A stretch of 64,000 nucleotides of DNA from Litorilinea aerophila. GTDB lineage: Bacteria; Chloroflexota; Anaerolineae; Caldilineales; Caldilineaceae. The DNA lies in the NCBI RefSeq assembly GCF_006569185.2, contig NZ_VIGC02000007.1, forward strand, positions 124,001 to 188,000, read 5' to 3'. The position numbers and the translations under genes are program-made. The notes beneath the pieces are model-generated. The model did no database searches and was not told where the DNA came from. It was given only the letters and a program-made list of their open reading frames with translations. How positions within the stretch are numbered: position 1 is the stretch's first letter; each line of letters begins with the position of its first letter. This document shows, piece by piece, positions 1-12,526 of this stretch.

Positions 1-2
1 TG

Positions 3-2540
<2,538 letters not shown>

Positions 2541-2589
2541 GCCGCGCCGGACGTCGACAGGGCTTCAGAGACCGAGGATAAACGTTGCC

Positions 2590-5217
2590 ATGACCACTCC
2601 CATGCGACGGCAGTATCTGTCGCTCAAGCGCCAGTATCCGGACTGTATCCTGTTCTTTCGCCTGGGCGATTTCTACGAGACCTTCGACGAAGATGCCAAG
2701 ATCGTGGCCAAAGTCTGCGATGTGGTGTTGACCAGCCGCCCGGTGGGCAACGACCAGCGGGTGCCCCTGGCCGGCGTCCCCTACCACAGCGTGGACGGCT
2801 ACCTGGCCCGCCTGGTGGAGGCCGGCTATCGGGTGGCCATCGCCGAGCAGGTGAGCGAGCCGGGTAAGGGCCTGGTGGAGCGGGAAGTGGTGCGGGTGGT
2901 GAGCAAAGGCACGGTCACCGAGCCGGGCCTGCTGGATGACCGGCGCAACAACTATCTGATGGCGGTGGCCTTCGACGCCCGGGGACAGAAGGCGGGCATC
3001 GCCTACTGCGACATCACTACCGGCGAGTTTGCCGCCACCGAGATCGAAGCCGACGGGCCGGAGGCGGCCGAGCGCCGGGTGGGCGAGGAGCTCAGCCGCC
3101 TGCACCCCAGCGAGCTCATTGCCGTGGACTGGCGCCCGGCCGAGTCTTCCCTCCACAACCTGGTGGCCTCTTTGAACCCCCTCCTGTCCGATGTGGAGCC
3201 CTGGCAGACGGAGCCCGACACGGCCCGGGAAGCCCTCCAGCGCCATTTCCAGGTCTCCACCCTGGACGGCTTCGGCCTGCAGGGAAAGACCCAGGCCATC
3301 CGGGCAGCCGCGGCCATCCTGGCCTACCTGCAGGAGATGCAGCCGGCCGCGCTCAAGCAGTTGACCCGGATCCACAGCTACGCCCTGGGCGAATTCATGA
3401 TGCTGGATGAGGCCACCCGGCGCAATCTGGAGCTGACCGAGACCATCCGCGGCGGGGAGGTCAAGGGCAGCCTGCTGGACGTGCTGGACTGCACCCTCAC
3501 CCCCATGGGCGCGCGCCTGCTGCGCCGCTGGTTGAACCAGCCGGCCCTGGATGTGGCCACCATCAACCGGCGGCTGGATGCGGTCCAGTTCTTTTTCGAC
3601 GACTCAGCCCGGCGGCTCAGCCTGCGGGAGCTGCTCCAGGGGGTGGGCGACCTGGAGCGGTGGGCCAATCGGGTCGTTCAGGGGGTGGCACTGCCCCGGG
3701 ACCTGGTGGGTATGCGGGAGGTGTTGGCCCGGGTGCCCCAGATCGTGGCCACCCTGGCCCCGGACGCGGCCCGGAACGGTGGGCCAGAGCCGGCCTGGCT
3801 GCCTCCCCTGCCCCTCTGCACCCCGGTTCTGGAGCTCCTCCAGGCTGCCATTGCCGATGAGCCCCCGGCGACCCTGGCCACGCCCGGCGTGATCCGGCCG
3901 GGCTTCAGCGAGGAGCTGGATGAGCTGGTGGAGCGCAGCCGCCACGCCAAGCAGTGGATCGCAGACCTGGAGCGAACGGAGCGGGAGCGGCTGAACATCA
4001 AGAGCCTGAAGGTGGGCTACAACAAGGTCTTCGGCTACTACATCGAGATCACCCACGCCCACGCCGACAAAGTTCCTGATGACTACATCCGTAAGCAGAC
4101 CCTGACCAACGCCGAGCGGTACATCACGCCCGAGCTGAAGGAGTACGAATCCCTGGTCCTCAACGCGGACGAGCGCCGGCTGAGCATCGAGCAGGAGCTC
4201 TTCCGGGAGATCTGCAGCCAGGTGGCGGCCCATCACGGCGAGCTGCTTCAGCTGGCCGCGGGCCTGGCCCTGCTGGACGTCTACGCCTCCCTGGCCGAGG
4301 TGGCCCTCTTGCGCCGCTATGTGCGGCCGGTGGTAGACGAGGGGCCCGCCATCGAGATCGTGGCCGGCCGCCACCCGGTGGTGGAGCTGACCCTCACCGA
4401 TGAGCCCTTCGTCCCCAACGACACCCGGCTCACGCCGGAGGCCTGCATCCACATCCTCACCGGCCCCAACATGGCCGGCAAGAGCACCTACCTGCGCCAG
4501 ACCGCCCTCATCACCCTCATGGCCCAGATCGGCAGCTTTGTGCCCGCGGACGCCGCCCAGATCGGTGTGGTGGACCGCATCTTCACCCGCATCGGCGCCA
4601 GCGACGAGATCCACCGGGGCCAGTCTACCTTCATGGTGGAGATGGTGGAGACAGCCAACATCCTCAACCACGCCACCAGCCGCAGCCTGCTCATCCTGGA
4701 CGAGATCGGCCGGGGGACCAGCACCTACGACGGCCTGGCCATCGCCTGGGCGGTTATCGAATACATCCACAACCACCCCGGCCTGCGGGCCAAGACCCTC
4801 TTCGCCACCCACTATCACGAGCTGACCGACCTGGCCGAACGCCTGCCCCACGTGGTCAACTACAACGTGGCGGTGGACGACAGCGGCAACGGCAAGGATG
4901 TGGTCTTCCTGCGGCGGATCATCCCCGGCAAGGCGGACCGTTCCTACGGCGTCCACGTGGCCCGCATGGCCGGCCTGCCCACCGCCGCGGTCAACCGGGC
5001 CGAGGAGATCCTGGAAGAGCTGGAGCGCAGCGGCGCGGCCGGCCCCCGCCGCCTCTTCGAGCCCGAGTCCCGCCGGGGGCGGCCCGCGGCCATGCAGGTC
5101 TCCCTCTTTGCCGACACCCACCCGGTGGTGGAGGCCCTGCGCCGGCTGGACATCAACGGCCTGACACCCCTGGACGCCCTCAACCGGCTGTATGAGTTAC
5201 AAAAGATGGTGGAGTGA
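2590..5217 (+). CDS. mutS: DNA mismatch repair protein MutS
   Basis: This is a full-length 875-residue MutS. The N-terminal mismatch-recognition motif F-x-E is at residues 28-30 (DFYETF). Connector, core/lever and clamp regions follow, and the C-terminal ATPase carries a Walker A GPNMAGKST near residue 625 and a Walker B ILDE near 704 followed by GRGTSTYDG. The FATHYHELT switch is present. MutS dimers bind mispaired bases and, with MutL, start mismatch excision; mutL is not in the window. The ATG at 2590 gives the family's normal N-terminus. The gene is convergent with the minus-strand ABC ATPase, the two stop codons lying only 6 bp apart with no room for a separate terminator. Confidence 0.98.
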   Translation: MTTPMRRQYLSLKRQYPDCILFFRLGDFYETFDEDAKIVAKVCDVVLTSRPVGNDQRVPLAGVPYHSVDGYLARLVEAGYRVAIAEQVSEPGKGLVEREVVRVVSKGTVTEPGLLDDRRNNYLMAVAFDARGQKAGIAYCDITTGEFAATEIEADGPEAAERRVGEELSRLHPSELIAVDWRPAESSLHNLVASLNPLLSDVEPWQTEPDTAREALQRHFQVSTLDGFGLQGKTQAIRAAAAILAYLQEMQPAALKQLTRIHSYALGEFMMLDEATRRNLELTETIRGGEVKGSLLDVLDCTLTPMGARLLRRWLNQPALDVATINRRLDAVQFFFDDSARRLSLRELLQGVGDLERWANRVVQGVALPRDLVGMREVLARVPQIVATLAPDAARNGGPEPAWLPPLPLCTPVLELLQAAIADEPPATLATPGVIRPGFSEELDELVERSRHAKQWIADLERTERERLNIKSLKVGYNKVFGYYIEITHAHADKVPDDYIRKQTLTNAERYITPELKEYESLVLNADERRLSIEQELFREICSQVAAHHGELLQLAAGLALLDVYASLAEVALLRRYVRPVVDEGPAIEIVAGRHPVVELTLTDEPFVPNDTRLTPEACIHILTGPNMAGKSTYLRQTALITLMAQIGSFVPADAAQIGVVDRIFTRIGASDEIHRGQSTFMVEMVETANILNHATSRSLLILDEIGRGTSTYDGLAIAWAVIEYIHNHPGLRAKTLFATHYHELTDLAERLPHVVNYNVAVDDSGNGKDVVFLRRIIPGKADRSYGVHVARMAGLPTAAVNRAEEILEELERSGAAGPRRLFEPESRRGRPAAMQVSLFADTHPVVEALRRLDINGLTPLDALNRLYELQKMVE

Positions 5218-5223
5218 GGGGCA

Positions 5224-6090
5224 TCAGGCGGGTACGGCCTGGCCCGCAGGCATGGCCGCGGCGCCGGCCGGGTCCGTGGATGGGCGTACCCGCCTGTGCT
5301 TGCGGCCGATGGGCACGCACAAGGGTGTGCCGGCCACCGGATCCTCCAGGATGCGGCACGCCATGCCGAAGACCTGTTGGACCAGTGCCGCGGTCATGAT
5401 GGCCTGGGGTGAACCCTGGGCCACGATGGTTCCATCCCGCAGGGCCACCAGGTGGTCGGCGTAGCGGCAGGCCTGGTTCAGGTCGTGGAGCACCATGACG
5501 ATGGTGCGTCCCCCCTGGTTGAGCTCGTGGAGCAGGTCCAACACTTCCAACTGGTAGGCCAGATCCAAAAAGGTGGTGGGTTCGTCCAGGAGCAGGATCT
5601 CCGTCTCCTGGGCCAGGGCCATGGCAATCCAGGCCCGCTGGCGCTGCCCGCCGGAGAGGGTCTCCAGGGGCCGGTCGGCCAGGGCCGACATCCCGGTGAT
5701 GGCCAGGGCCTGGTGGATGGCCGCTTCATCCGCGGCCGACCACTGTTGGAACCACTGTTGGTGGGGGTAGCGCCCCTGGGCCACCAGCTCCCGCACGGTT
5801 AGCCCTTCGGGCGCCAGGGGGCTTTGGGGAAGGAGCCCGATCTGCCGGGCCACGTCCCGGGTGTTCAGGTGGTGGATGGCCTTGCCGTCCAGGTAGACGG
5901 CGCCGCCCCGGGGCTTGAGCAGGCGGGCGAGGCCCCGGAGCAGGGTGGACTTGCCGCAGCCGTTGGGGCCCACCAGCGCGGTGATGCGTCCAGGTGGAAT
6001 CTGCAGGTCCAGCCCCTGGATGATGGCGCTGCCCTCATAACCGAGGGTCAGGTTGCTGGCTTCCAGGTGATGCATGTTGGTGTTTCCCAT
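5224..6090 (-). CDS. ABC transporter ATP-binding protein, FecE/FhuC type (iron-siderophore, heme or B12 uptake)
   Basis: This 288-residue ATPase has Walker [10 protein letters not shown] (41-49), a Q-loop in LLPQSPL, the signature LSGGQ (145-149), Walker B ILLLDE (165-170) and the downstream [14 protein letters not shown] switch histidine. The RYPHQ segment after the Q-loop and the ACRYADH ending are typical of the FecE/FhuC/BtuD subfamily, which energises import of siderophores, heme or cobalamin. No permease or binding protein is adjacent, so the partners must be elsewhere. A second possible start lies at 6075; I kept the first ATG. A -10-like TACAAT at 6193-6188 is about 100 bp upstream of the start. 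Family is firm, substrate is not. Confidence 0.92.
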   Translation of the reverse strand: MGNTNMHHLEASNLTLGYEGSAIIQGLDLQIPPGRITALVGPNGCGKSTLLRGLARLLKPRGGAVYLDGKAIHHLNTRDVARQIGLLPQSPLAPEGLTVRELVAQGRYPHQQWFQQWSAADEAAIHQALAITGMSALADRPLETLSGGQRQRAWIAMALAQETEILLLDEPTTFLDLAYQLEVLDLLHELNQGGRTIVMVLHDLNQACRYADHLVALRDGTIVAQGSPQAIMTAALVQQVFGMACRILEDPVAGTPLCVPIGRKHRRVRPSTDPAGAAAMPAGQAVPA

Positions 6091-6515
6091 GATATTTCTG
6101 AATTTGATTCCTGGGCAAATTTATGCCGCCTGACACCGGGGCGTGCACCCAGGCTGGACCCCGGGATCGTGAAGGCGGCCAGGGGCCATTGTAGCACAGG
6201 AGGAGCGACCCTGTTGGGCCGATTTGGCGGATGGCCCGTTTCGGCGCGGGCGTAAACGGGCGCAAAGGGTGGTTAAGCCTGCCGTTAATCGGGGTTAAGT
6301 CCGCGCAGGTCCAGGCTTTTGACCCCTGATCCCCGGCGTGTTAGACTTGATCTCGAACCAACCATTTCTGTCGGCGGCCCTTTCAGGGCCAGTGGGCACC
6401 TGGGGTTTCAGATGCACCCCGGGAGGGTTCCTGTTTTGCGGCCGCCGGCCCATCAACCATCGGCGTGTGGCCAAGGCAGTACGGCAGCCCGCCACGGGGT
6501 TGGATGTGCGTATCC
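6091..6515. other. Intergenic region between divergent genes
   Basis: These 425 bp separate the minus-strand ABC ATPase from the first MFS-HEAT gene. On the minus strand TACAAT (6193-6188) could be a -10 for the ATPase, with a poor -35. GGTTAAG occurs twice near 6271-6298. I see no gene or RNA here; short open frames have no credible start region or composition. Confidence 0.5.
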
Positions 6516-8795
6516 ATGTCTCTGTCAACGACCCTTTCCGATTCGCAGGCAACCTCCTCCCAAGAACCGACCACGGTGGAAAAGTTGCGCGGCCTGCCCT
6601 GGAGCATCTTCTCCAACGCCGCCAACACCGTCTTTGCCCAGTTCACCTTCTTCGGCTCGGTCTTTGTCCTCTTTCTCAGCGACCTGGGCATGAGCAAGGC
6701 CCAGATCGGCTTTCTGCTTTCTCTGCTGCCCTTTTCCGGGTTGGTGGCCCTCTTCATCGCACCGGCGGTGGCCCGCTTCGGCTATAAGCGCACCTACATC
6801 ACCTTCTTCACCCTGCGCAAGTTCATCACTGCCGGTCTGCTGCTGACGCCCTGGGTGTTGTCCCGCTACGGCCGGGAAACCATGGTCCTATACGTCACCC
6901 TGATTGTGGCCGGCTTCGCCCTGGCCCGGGCCGTGGCGGAGACCGGTGTCTACCCCTGGATCCAGGAGTACATCCCCAACTCGGTGCGGGGCAAATATTC
7001 GGCCACCAACAGCATCTACACCACCCTGACAGGGCTCCTGGCCGTGGGCGTGGCCGGCTTCACCCTGGGCTACTTCTCCGGCCTGACCGGTTACATGGTG
7101 CTCATTGCCGCGGGGGTCTTCTTCGGCCTGCTCTCCGCCTGGGCAGCCACCTTCATCCCCGGCGGCGCGCCCGACCGTAGCCCGGGCCGGCAGGCGTCCC
7201 TGATGCGGGACATGTTGGCCACCCTGCGGGATGCCAACTTCCTGCGCTATCTCATGGGCGCGGCCCTGATCACCCTGGGCACGGTGCCCATGGGCTCCTT
7301 CCTGCCCCTCTTCATGCAGGAGCAGGTGGGCCTGGCGGCCAGCCACATTGTCCTGATCCAGTCGGGGACGCTGGTGGGGACACTGCTTTCCAGCCTGGCC
7401 TGGGGCTGGGCCGCGGACCGCTATGGCAGCAAGCCGGTGATGATCTCCGGCCTGACGTTGAAGCTGCTCCTGCCCGTGGCCTGGTTCCTGATGCCCCGCC
7501 ACAGCCCCCTGAGCCTGCCCGTGGCCCTGGGCATCGCCGTGGTGGTGGGCATCTCGGACATCGGCTGGGCCATCGGCGCGGGGCGGCTGCTCTTCGTCAG
7601 CGTGGTGCCGCCCGACAAAAAGATGGCCTACATGGCCGTCCACTACGCCTGGGTGGGGGTGGTGGGAGGCCTGAGCCAGCTGGCCGGCGGCTGGCTGTTG
7701 AGCCTGTCGGCCAACCTGCAGGGCCAGGTAGCCGGCTTCACGTTGGATCCCTACACGCCCCTCTTCGCCCTGGCCTTCATCCTGCTGCTGGGCTGCCTCT
7801 GGCTGCTGCTGGGGATGCGGGCCGACAACGTCTACGGGGTGGGGCAGTTTGCCGGCATGTTCTTCCGTGGCAACCCCTTCCTGGCGGTGAACGCCCTGGT
7901 CCGCTATTACGCGGCCCGGGACGAGCGGGCTGCCGTCTCCGTGACCGAGCGGCTGGGCCAGGCCAAGAGTCCCCTGGCAGTGGACGAGCTATTGACTGCC
8001 CTGCGGGATCCCCGTTTCAACGTGCGCTTCGAGGCCATCATCTCCATTGCCCGCATGCCCCCCGAGGACCGCTTGATCCAGGCCCTGATCGACGTGCTCA
8101 ACGGCACCGAGCTGGCCCTGGGGGGCGTGGCTGCCTGGGCTCTGGGACGCATGGGGGATCCCCGGGCCATCGAGCCCCTCCACGCGGCCCTGGATTCCCC
8201 GTACCACTCCATTCGGGCCCATGCGGCCCGGGCTTTGGGCGCGCTCCACGACACCAGCGCGGTCCCTATCCTCCTGGCCCGGCTGCCGGTGGAGCAGGAC
8301 AAGGGCCTGCAGATGGCCTACGCCTCGGCCCTGGGTAACATCCGGGCCCGGGAGGCCCTGGAGCCTATCCTGAAGCTGATGTACGCCACCCAGAACGAAG
8401 GCGCGCGCCTGGAGCTGGCCCTGAGCGTGGCCCGCATTACCGGCGATGAACATACCTTTGTGCAGCTGGTGCGCCAGATGCGGGACGACCCGGGCACTGC
8501 CGCGGCCCAGGCCCTGGCGGCCTTCCGCCGGCGTCTGCAGCGGCTGCGGTCCGGCCCGGAGGCCGAGCTGGCCGCCCTGGAAGCGGCGGAAGGCGCCTTT
8601 GCCCGGGGGCATCTGCACGAGGGCGCGCAGCGGCTGGCCGCGCTGCTCCATCAACTGCCGTCCACCTGGTTTGAGGAGCACGGCGGCCAGGTCTTGGCTG
8701 AATGTGCCCGCCGTCTGGAGGAATCTGGGGAGAGCCGGCAGGAATATTTGCTTCTCGCCTTGCACCTGTTGCCCCTCTCCCTCACCCCACCCTGA
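6516..8795 (+). CDS. MFS transporter fused to C-terminal HEAT repeats (copy 1)
   Basis: The protein has 759 residues. About the first 440 form an MFS-like polytopic domain (GSVFVLFLSDLG, GRYS/YGSKPV-type loops, around 12 hydrophobic segments). A soluble region of roughly 300 residues follows with PBS-lyase-type HEAT repeats, for example DPRFNVRFEAIISIARM, AAWALGRMGDPRAIEPL and AHAARALGALHDTSAVPIL. I chose the ATG at 6516 because the protein then aligns with the N-terminus of its downstream paralogue (EPTTVEKLRGL); the frame is open back to 6465. The HEAT part is predicted to be cytoplasmic and could bind a partner or regulate transport. Substrate is unknown. The 42-bp gap to the paralogue suggests one transcript and a tandem duplication. 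Confidence 0.88.
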   Translation: MSLSTTLSDSQATSSQEPTTVEKLRGLPWSIFSNAANTVFAQFTFFGSVFVLFLSDLGMSKAQIGFLLSLLPFSGLVALFIAPAVARFGYKRTYITFFTLRKFITAGLLLTPWVLSRYGRETMVLYVTLIVAGFALARAVAETGVYPWIQEYIPNSVRGKYSATNSIYTTLTGLLAVGVAGFTLGYFSGLTGYMVLIAAGVFFGLLSAWAATFIPGGAPDRSPGRQASLMRDMLATLRDANFLRYLMGAALITLGTVPMGSFLPLFMQEQVGLAASHIVLIQSGTLVGTLLSSLAWGWAADRYGSKPVMISGLTLKLLLPVAWFLMPRHSPLSLPVALGIAVVVGISDIGWAIGAGRLLFVSVVPPDKKMAYMAVHYAWVGVVGGLSQLAGGWLLSLSANLQGQVAGFTLDPYTPLFALAFILLLGCLWLLLGMRADNVYGVGQFAGMFFRGNPFLAVNALVRYYAARDERAAVSVTERLGQAKSPLAVDELLTALRDPRFNVRFEAIISIARMPPEDRLIQALIDVLNGTELALGGVAAWALGRMGDPRAIEPLHAALDSPYHSIRAHAARALGALHDTSAVPILLARLPVEQDKGLQMAYASALGNIRAREALEPILKLMYATQNEGARLELALSVARITGDEHTFVQLVRQMRDDPGTAAAQALAAFRRRLQRLRSGPEAELAALEAAEGAFARGHLHEGAQRLAALLHQLPSTWFEEHGGQVLAECARRLEESGESRQEYLLLALHLLPLSLTPP

Positions 8796-8836
8796 TTGCA
8801 TGCCGACCCCCTGGGCCGGCTGGATGGTATGAACCC

Positions 8837-11065
8837 ATGAGCACAGAACCCACCACCGTCGAAAAGTTGCGCGGGCTGCGTTGGAGCATCATCTCCAACG
8901 CCATGAACACCGTCTTCGTCCAGTTCACCTTCTTTGGCTCGGTCTTCGTCCTCTTCCTGGACGCGCTGGGCCTGAGCAAGACCCAGATGGGCTTCCTGCT
9001 CTCCCTGTTGCCCTTCTTCGGGCTGGTGGCCCTCTTTGTGGCGCCGGCGGTGGAGCGTTTTGGCTACAAGCGAACCTACCTGACCTTCTTTGGCGTGCGC
9101 AACGTGGCGGCCGCTGGCCTCCTGTTGACGCCGTGGGTACTCTCCCATTATGGCTCCCAGGCGGCCCTGCTCTACGTGGCGGTCATCGTGGCCCTCTTTG
9201 CCATGCTGCGCGCGGTGGGGGTGACCGCCAGCTTCCCCTGGGTGCAGGAGTATGTGCCCAACAACGTGCGGGGCAAATACACGGCCACCAACAACATCTT
9301 CACCACCCTGACCGGCTTTGTCGCCGTCACCGTGGCCGGCTTCGTCCTGGCCCGTACCCAGGGGCTCACCGGTTTCATGATCCTGATCGGTGCAGGTGTG
9401 GTCTTCGGCCTGATCTCGGTGGCCTTCGCCGCCTTGATCCCCGGGGGCGCGCCCCGCGCAGATCAGAGCCGGGAGGGGACAGGCCGGGACCTGGGAACGG
9501 CCATCCGGGATCGGGATTTCCTGGCCTACCTGGCCGGCGTGGGGCTGCTCACCCTGGTGACGGTGCCCCTGGGCTCCTTCCTGCCCCTCTTCATGCAGGA
9601 GCAGGTGGGCCTGGATGCCAGCAAGGTGGTGTGGCTGCAGACAGGGACCCTGTTGGGCAGCCTGCTTTCCAGCTACCTGTGGGGCTGGGCCGCGGATCGC
9701 TACGGCAGCATCCCTGTGACCCTGTACGGCCTCAGCCTGCGCGCGCTGCTGCCCATCTGCTGGATGTTGATGCCCCGCCACAGCGATTGGAGCCTCCACG
9801 TGGCCCTGGGCATTGCCCTGTTGCAGGGCATCGCGGACATGGGCTGGGGCATTGGCTCCGGCCGCCTGCTCTACGTCCGCATTGTCCCGCCGGACAAGCG
9901 TACCGACTACATGGCCCTCTACTACGCCTGGATCGGCATCGTGGGCGGCGTGAGCCAGCTCATGGGTGGGCGCATCCTGGACTACACCCAGGGGCTGAGT
10001 GGCCAATTCTTCTTCCTGCCGGTGGATCCCTTCCTGCCCCTCTTCCTGGCCGGCGTGGTGTTGCCCATGGTCAGCTTCCTGTTGCTGCGCAGCGTCCACG
10101 AGGAAGCAGGCGTGGGGATGGGCGAGTTTGCGGGCATCTTCCTGCGGGGCAACCCCTTCCTGGCCATGAGCTCCATGATCCGCTATCACCTGGCCAAGGA
10201 CGAGCACGCCACGGTGCTGATGACCGAGCGCCTGGGCCAGGCCAAGAGCCCCCTCACGGTGGAGGAGCTGCTGGAGGCCCTGGCCGATCCCCGCTTCAAC
10301 GTGCGCTTCGAGGCCATCATCTCCATCGCCCGCATGGTGCCGGACCCCCGCCTGACCGCCGCGCTGATCCAGATCCTGGAGGGGACGGAGCTGGCCCTGA
10401 CGGTGGTGGCGGCCTGGGCCCTGGGGCGCATCGGCGATCCGGCTGCCATCCCGGCCTTGCGCCGGGCGCTGGATTCCGACTACCGCTCGGTGCGGGCCCA
10501 CAGCGCCCGGGCCCTGGGCGCGCTGGGGGATCGGGAGATCGCGCCCCTGCTGTTGGAACGTCTGCTCCATGAGGAGGACAAAGGGCTGCAGATGGCCTAT
10601 GCCTCAGCCCTGGGCAACCTCCAGGCGGTGGAGGCCACCGGCCCCCTGCTGCAGCTTCTGGACACCATGGCCAACGAGGGCGCCCGCCTGGAGCTGGCCC
10701 TGAGCCTGGGGCGGATCGTGGGCGAGGAGCACAACTTCATCCAGCTGGTGCGGCAGGTGCGCGGCGACGCGGGCACGGCCATGGCCCAGGCGGTGGCCTC
10801 CCTGAAGCGCAGGGTGGAGAAGCGGGTGAACGCCGGCCTGCCCGCGGCGCTGGATGCATGCGCGGACCTGCTGGCCCGAAACAACCTGGCGGCGGGCACC
10901 CGCCAGCTGGCCCAGATCCTGGAGCGATTGCCCACCGACAGCCTGCACCCCTGGTCCGTGGCTATCCTGGCCGAGTGCCGGGTTCACCTGGCCCAGGATG
11001 GCGCGGATCGCATGGAGTATGCGATTTTGGCTTTGCATGTGTTACAGGTAGACTGGCTTCAGTAA
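8837..11065 (+). CDS. MFS transporter fused to C-terminal HEAT repeats (copy 2)
   Basis: This is a 742-residue paralogue of the preceding gene, collinear along its whole length. The MFS part begins EPTTVEKLRGLRWSI and shares GSFLPLFMQEQVGLDAS and WGWAADRYGS. The HEAT part shares DPRFNVRFEAIISIARM, AAWALGRIGDPAAIPAL and LQMAYASALGN. The ATG at 8837 is preferred; the frame is open further upstream, but that stretch overlaps copy 1 and has no homology to it. Identity is high in the membrane core and in the first HEAT repeats and drops in the C-terminal 100 residues, so the copies may recognise different partners. No other gene in the cluster hints at a substrate. Confidence 0.88.
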   Translation: MSTEPTTVEKLRGLRWSIISNAMNTVFVQFTFFGSVFVLFLDALGLSKTQMGFLLSLLPFFGLVALFVAPAVERFGYKRTYLTFFGVRNVAAAGLLLTPWVLSHYGSQAALLYVAVIVALFAMLRAVGVTASFPWVQEYVPNNVRGKYTATNNIFTTLTGFVAVTVAGFVLARTQGLTGFMILIGAGVVFGLISVAFAALIPGGAPRADQSREGTGRDLGTAIRDRDFLAYLAGVGLLTLVTVPLGSFLPLFMQEQVGLDASKVVWLQTGTLLGSLLSSYLWGWAADRYGSIPVTLYGLSLRALLPICWMLMPRHSDWSLHVALGIALLQGIADMGWGIGSGRLLYVRIVPPDKRTDYMALYYAWIGIVGGVSQLMGGRILDYTQGLSGQFFFLPVDPFLPLFLAGVVLPMVSFLLLRSVHEEAGVGMGEFAGIFLRGNPFLAMSSMIRYHLAKDEHATVLMTERLGQAKSPLTVEELLEALADPRFNVRFEAIISIARMVPDPRLTAALIQILEGTELALTVVAAWALGRIGDPAAIPALRRALDSDYRSVRAHSARALGALGDREIAPLLLERLLHEEDKGLQMAYASALGNLQAVEATGPLLQLLDTMANEGARLELALSLGRIVGEEHNFIQLVRQVRGDAGTAMAQAVASLKRRVEKRVNAGLPAALDACADLLARNNLAAGTRQLAQILERLPTDSLHPWSVAILAECRVHLAQDGADRMEYAILALHVLQVDWLQ

Positions 11066-11085
11066 GACCTGATACAGCCGGTCTT

Positions 11086-11265
11086 GGGCCGATGAGTAGG
11101 ACCACAATCAACCGCGGTACGTCCATCGGCCCGGTGACGAGGCATTGAAATGCCTCGCTGGGGCAGGAAATCCGTTGAAAACGGATTCAAGCCGGGCACC
11201 ATCCGCGCCGGGGAGTGCGTTTCAACGCACTTGGGGTGTGCCAGCCGATGATTTCAATCATCGGC
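11086..11265. repeat. Array of short hairpins with TGAA/TTCA loops
   Basis: Four perfect short hairpins follow one another: 11138-11157 (arm CGAGGCAT, loop TGAA), 11169-11187 (arm AATCCGTT, loop GAA), 11214-11231 (arm AGTGCGT, loop TTCA) and 11244-11265 (arm GCCGATGAT, loop TTCA). Stems differ completely in sequence while the loop is conserved, and the last two loops are the reverse complement of the first two. A fifth longer-range pair joins GGGCCGATG (11086-11094) to CATCGGCCC (11124-11132). The array lies between the MFS-HEAT stop and the next MFS gene. It may be a repetitive palindromic element or a structured mRNA end; no T-tract follows. Confidence 0.75.
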
Positions 11266-11320
11266 CCAAGGCCGGCCACGGTTTCATGCAGAGCTACCTG
11301 AACTTGACGGAGCAAGGACT

Positions 11321-12526
11321 TTGCGGAATTCCCTCCTCCTGCCGGTCTATGTGCCGACCCTGATTCTGGCTTTCGGCACAGGCATGCTGGTGCCTGTGCT
11401 TCCCCTCTACGCCCGCTCCTTTCAGATCTCCTACGGGCTGGTGGGGTTGGTTCTGGCCAGCCGTGGGCTGGGGAACCTGGTGGGGGACGTGCCCGCCGGG
11501 ATCCTCCTGGGCAAGATGGGCCAGAAGTGGTCCATGCTGGTGGGGATCGCCGTGCTGGCCGTCTCCATGCTGGCCATGAGCTGGGCCCGTTCCGTGGTGG
11601 AGCTGGTGTTGTACAGCTTTGTGGCCGGGGTGGGCATGGCCATGTGGAACATCTCCCGCCACGCCTACATCACCAACGCCACGCCCCTCCAACGGCGGGG
11701 GCGGGCTAACTCCATCTTCGGCGGCATCAACCGCATCGGCAGCTTCGTGGGGCCGGCGGTGGGCGGCGCCCTGGCCACGGCCTATGGCCTGCGGGCGCCT
11801 TTTGTGCTTTATGCGGCCGTGTCCGTGGTGGCGTTGGCCATTTCGGCCCTTTCTGCTGAAGACAACGACGCCATCCGGGTGGAATCCCGGGGCGGACTGG
11901 GCGGGCATACCCGACACCTGGCCCAGCTCCTGCGCAGCCACGGTTACATCCTGGCCACTGCTGGCACGGGACAGCTCCTGGCCCAGATGATCCGGGCCGG
12001 GCGTCAGACCATCGTGCCCCTGTTTGCCTCCGATGTCCTGGGGCTGGACGTGCAGGCCATCGGCTGGATCGTGACCCTCTCTGCCTTCGTGGACATGTCC
12101 ATGTTCTACCCCGCGGGCTACATCATGGACCGATTCGGCCGCAAGTATGCCTATGTGCCCTGCTTCGCCATCCAGGCGGTGGGCATGGCGCTGATCCCCT
12201 TCGCCACCGGCTTCTGGAGCATGCTCATGGCCACCTTGCTCATCGGCTTCGGCAATGGCCTGGGCTCCGGCACCATGTTGACCCTGGGGGCCGACCTGGC
12301 GCCCAAGGAGTCCATGGGCGAGTTTCTGGGCATCTGGCGGTTGATCGGGGATTCTGGCCAAAGCGGCGCGCCCCTGGTGGTGGGCGGCGTGGCCGATCTC
12401 TTGGGCCTTTCTCCCGCCACCTTTGTGATTGCCGGCGTAGGCCTGGCCGCGGCCCTGGTGCTGGGCCTGCTGGTGCCCGAGACATTGCAAACAGAGAAGA
12501 AGACCCCTGCGGAGGTGCAGGCATGA
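11321..12526 (+). CDS. MFS transporter
   Basis: This 401-residue protein has about 12 hydrophobic segments and an MFS loop of the type GNLVGDVPAGILLGKMGQK between helices 2 and 3. The start is a TTG at 11321, preceded by GGAGCAAGGA as ribosome binding site; no in-frame ATG lies upstream. It resembles DHA1-type drug or metabolite exporters and lacks the HEAT extension of the preceding pair. Its stop overlaps the purM start (ATGA at 12523-12526), so the two are translationally coupled. That coupling could hint at a purine-related substrate, but this is inference. Confidence 0.88.
   Translation: MRNSLLLPVYVPTLILAFGTGMLVPVLPLYARSFQISYGLVGLVLASRGLGNLVGDVPAGILLGKMGQKWSMLVGIAVLAVSMLAMSWARSVVELVLYSFVAGVGMAMWNISRHAYITNATPLQRRGRANSIFGGINRIGSFVGPAVGGALATAYGLRAPFVLYAAVSVVALAISALSAEDNDAIRVESRGGLGGHTRHLAQLLRSHGYILATAGTGQLLAQMIRAGRQTIVPLFASDVLGLDVQAIGWIVTLSAFVDMSMFYPAGYIMDRFGRKYAYVPCFAIQAVGMALIPFATGFWSMLMATLLIGFGNGLGSGTMLTLGADLAPKESMGEFLGIWRLIGDSGQSGAPLVVGGVADLLGLSPATFVIAGVGLAAALVLGLLVPETLQTEKKTPAEVQA

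Noticed and set aside
8651-10570. 639-codon minus-strand frame across the second MFS-HEAT gene
   Set aside because: Composition (His, Gln, Gly-rich) is that of antisense noise; the plus strand encodes clear MFS and HEAT motifs.
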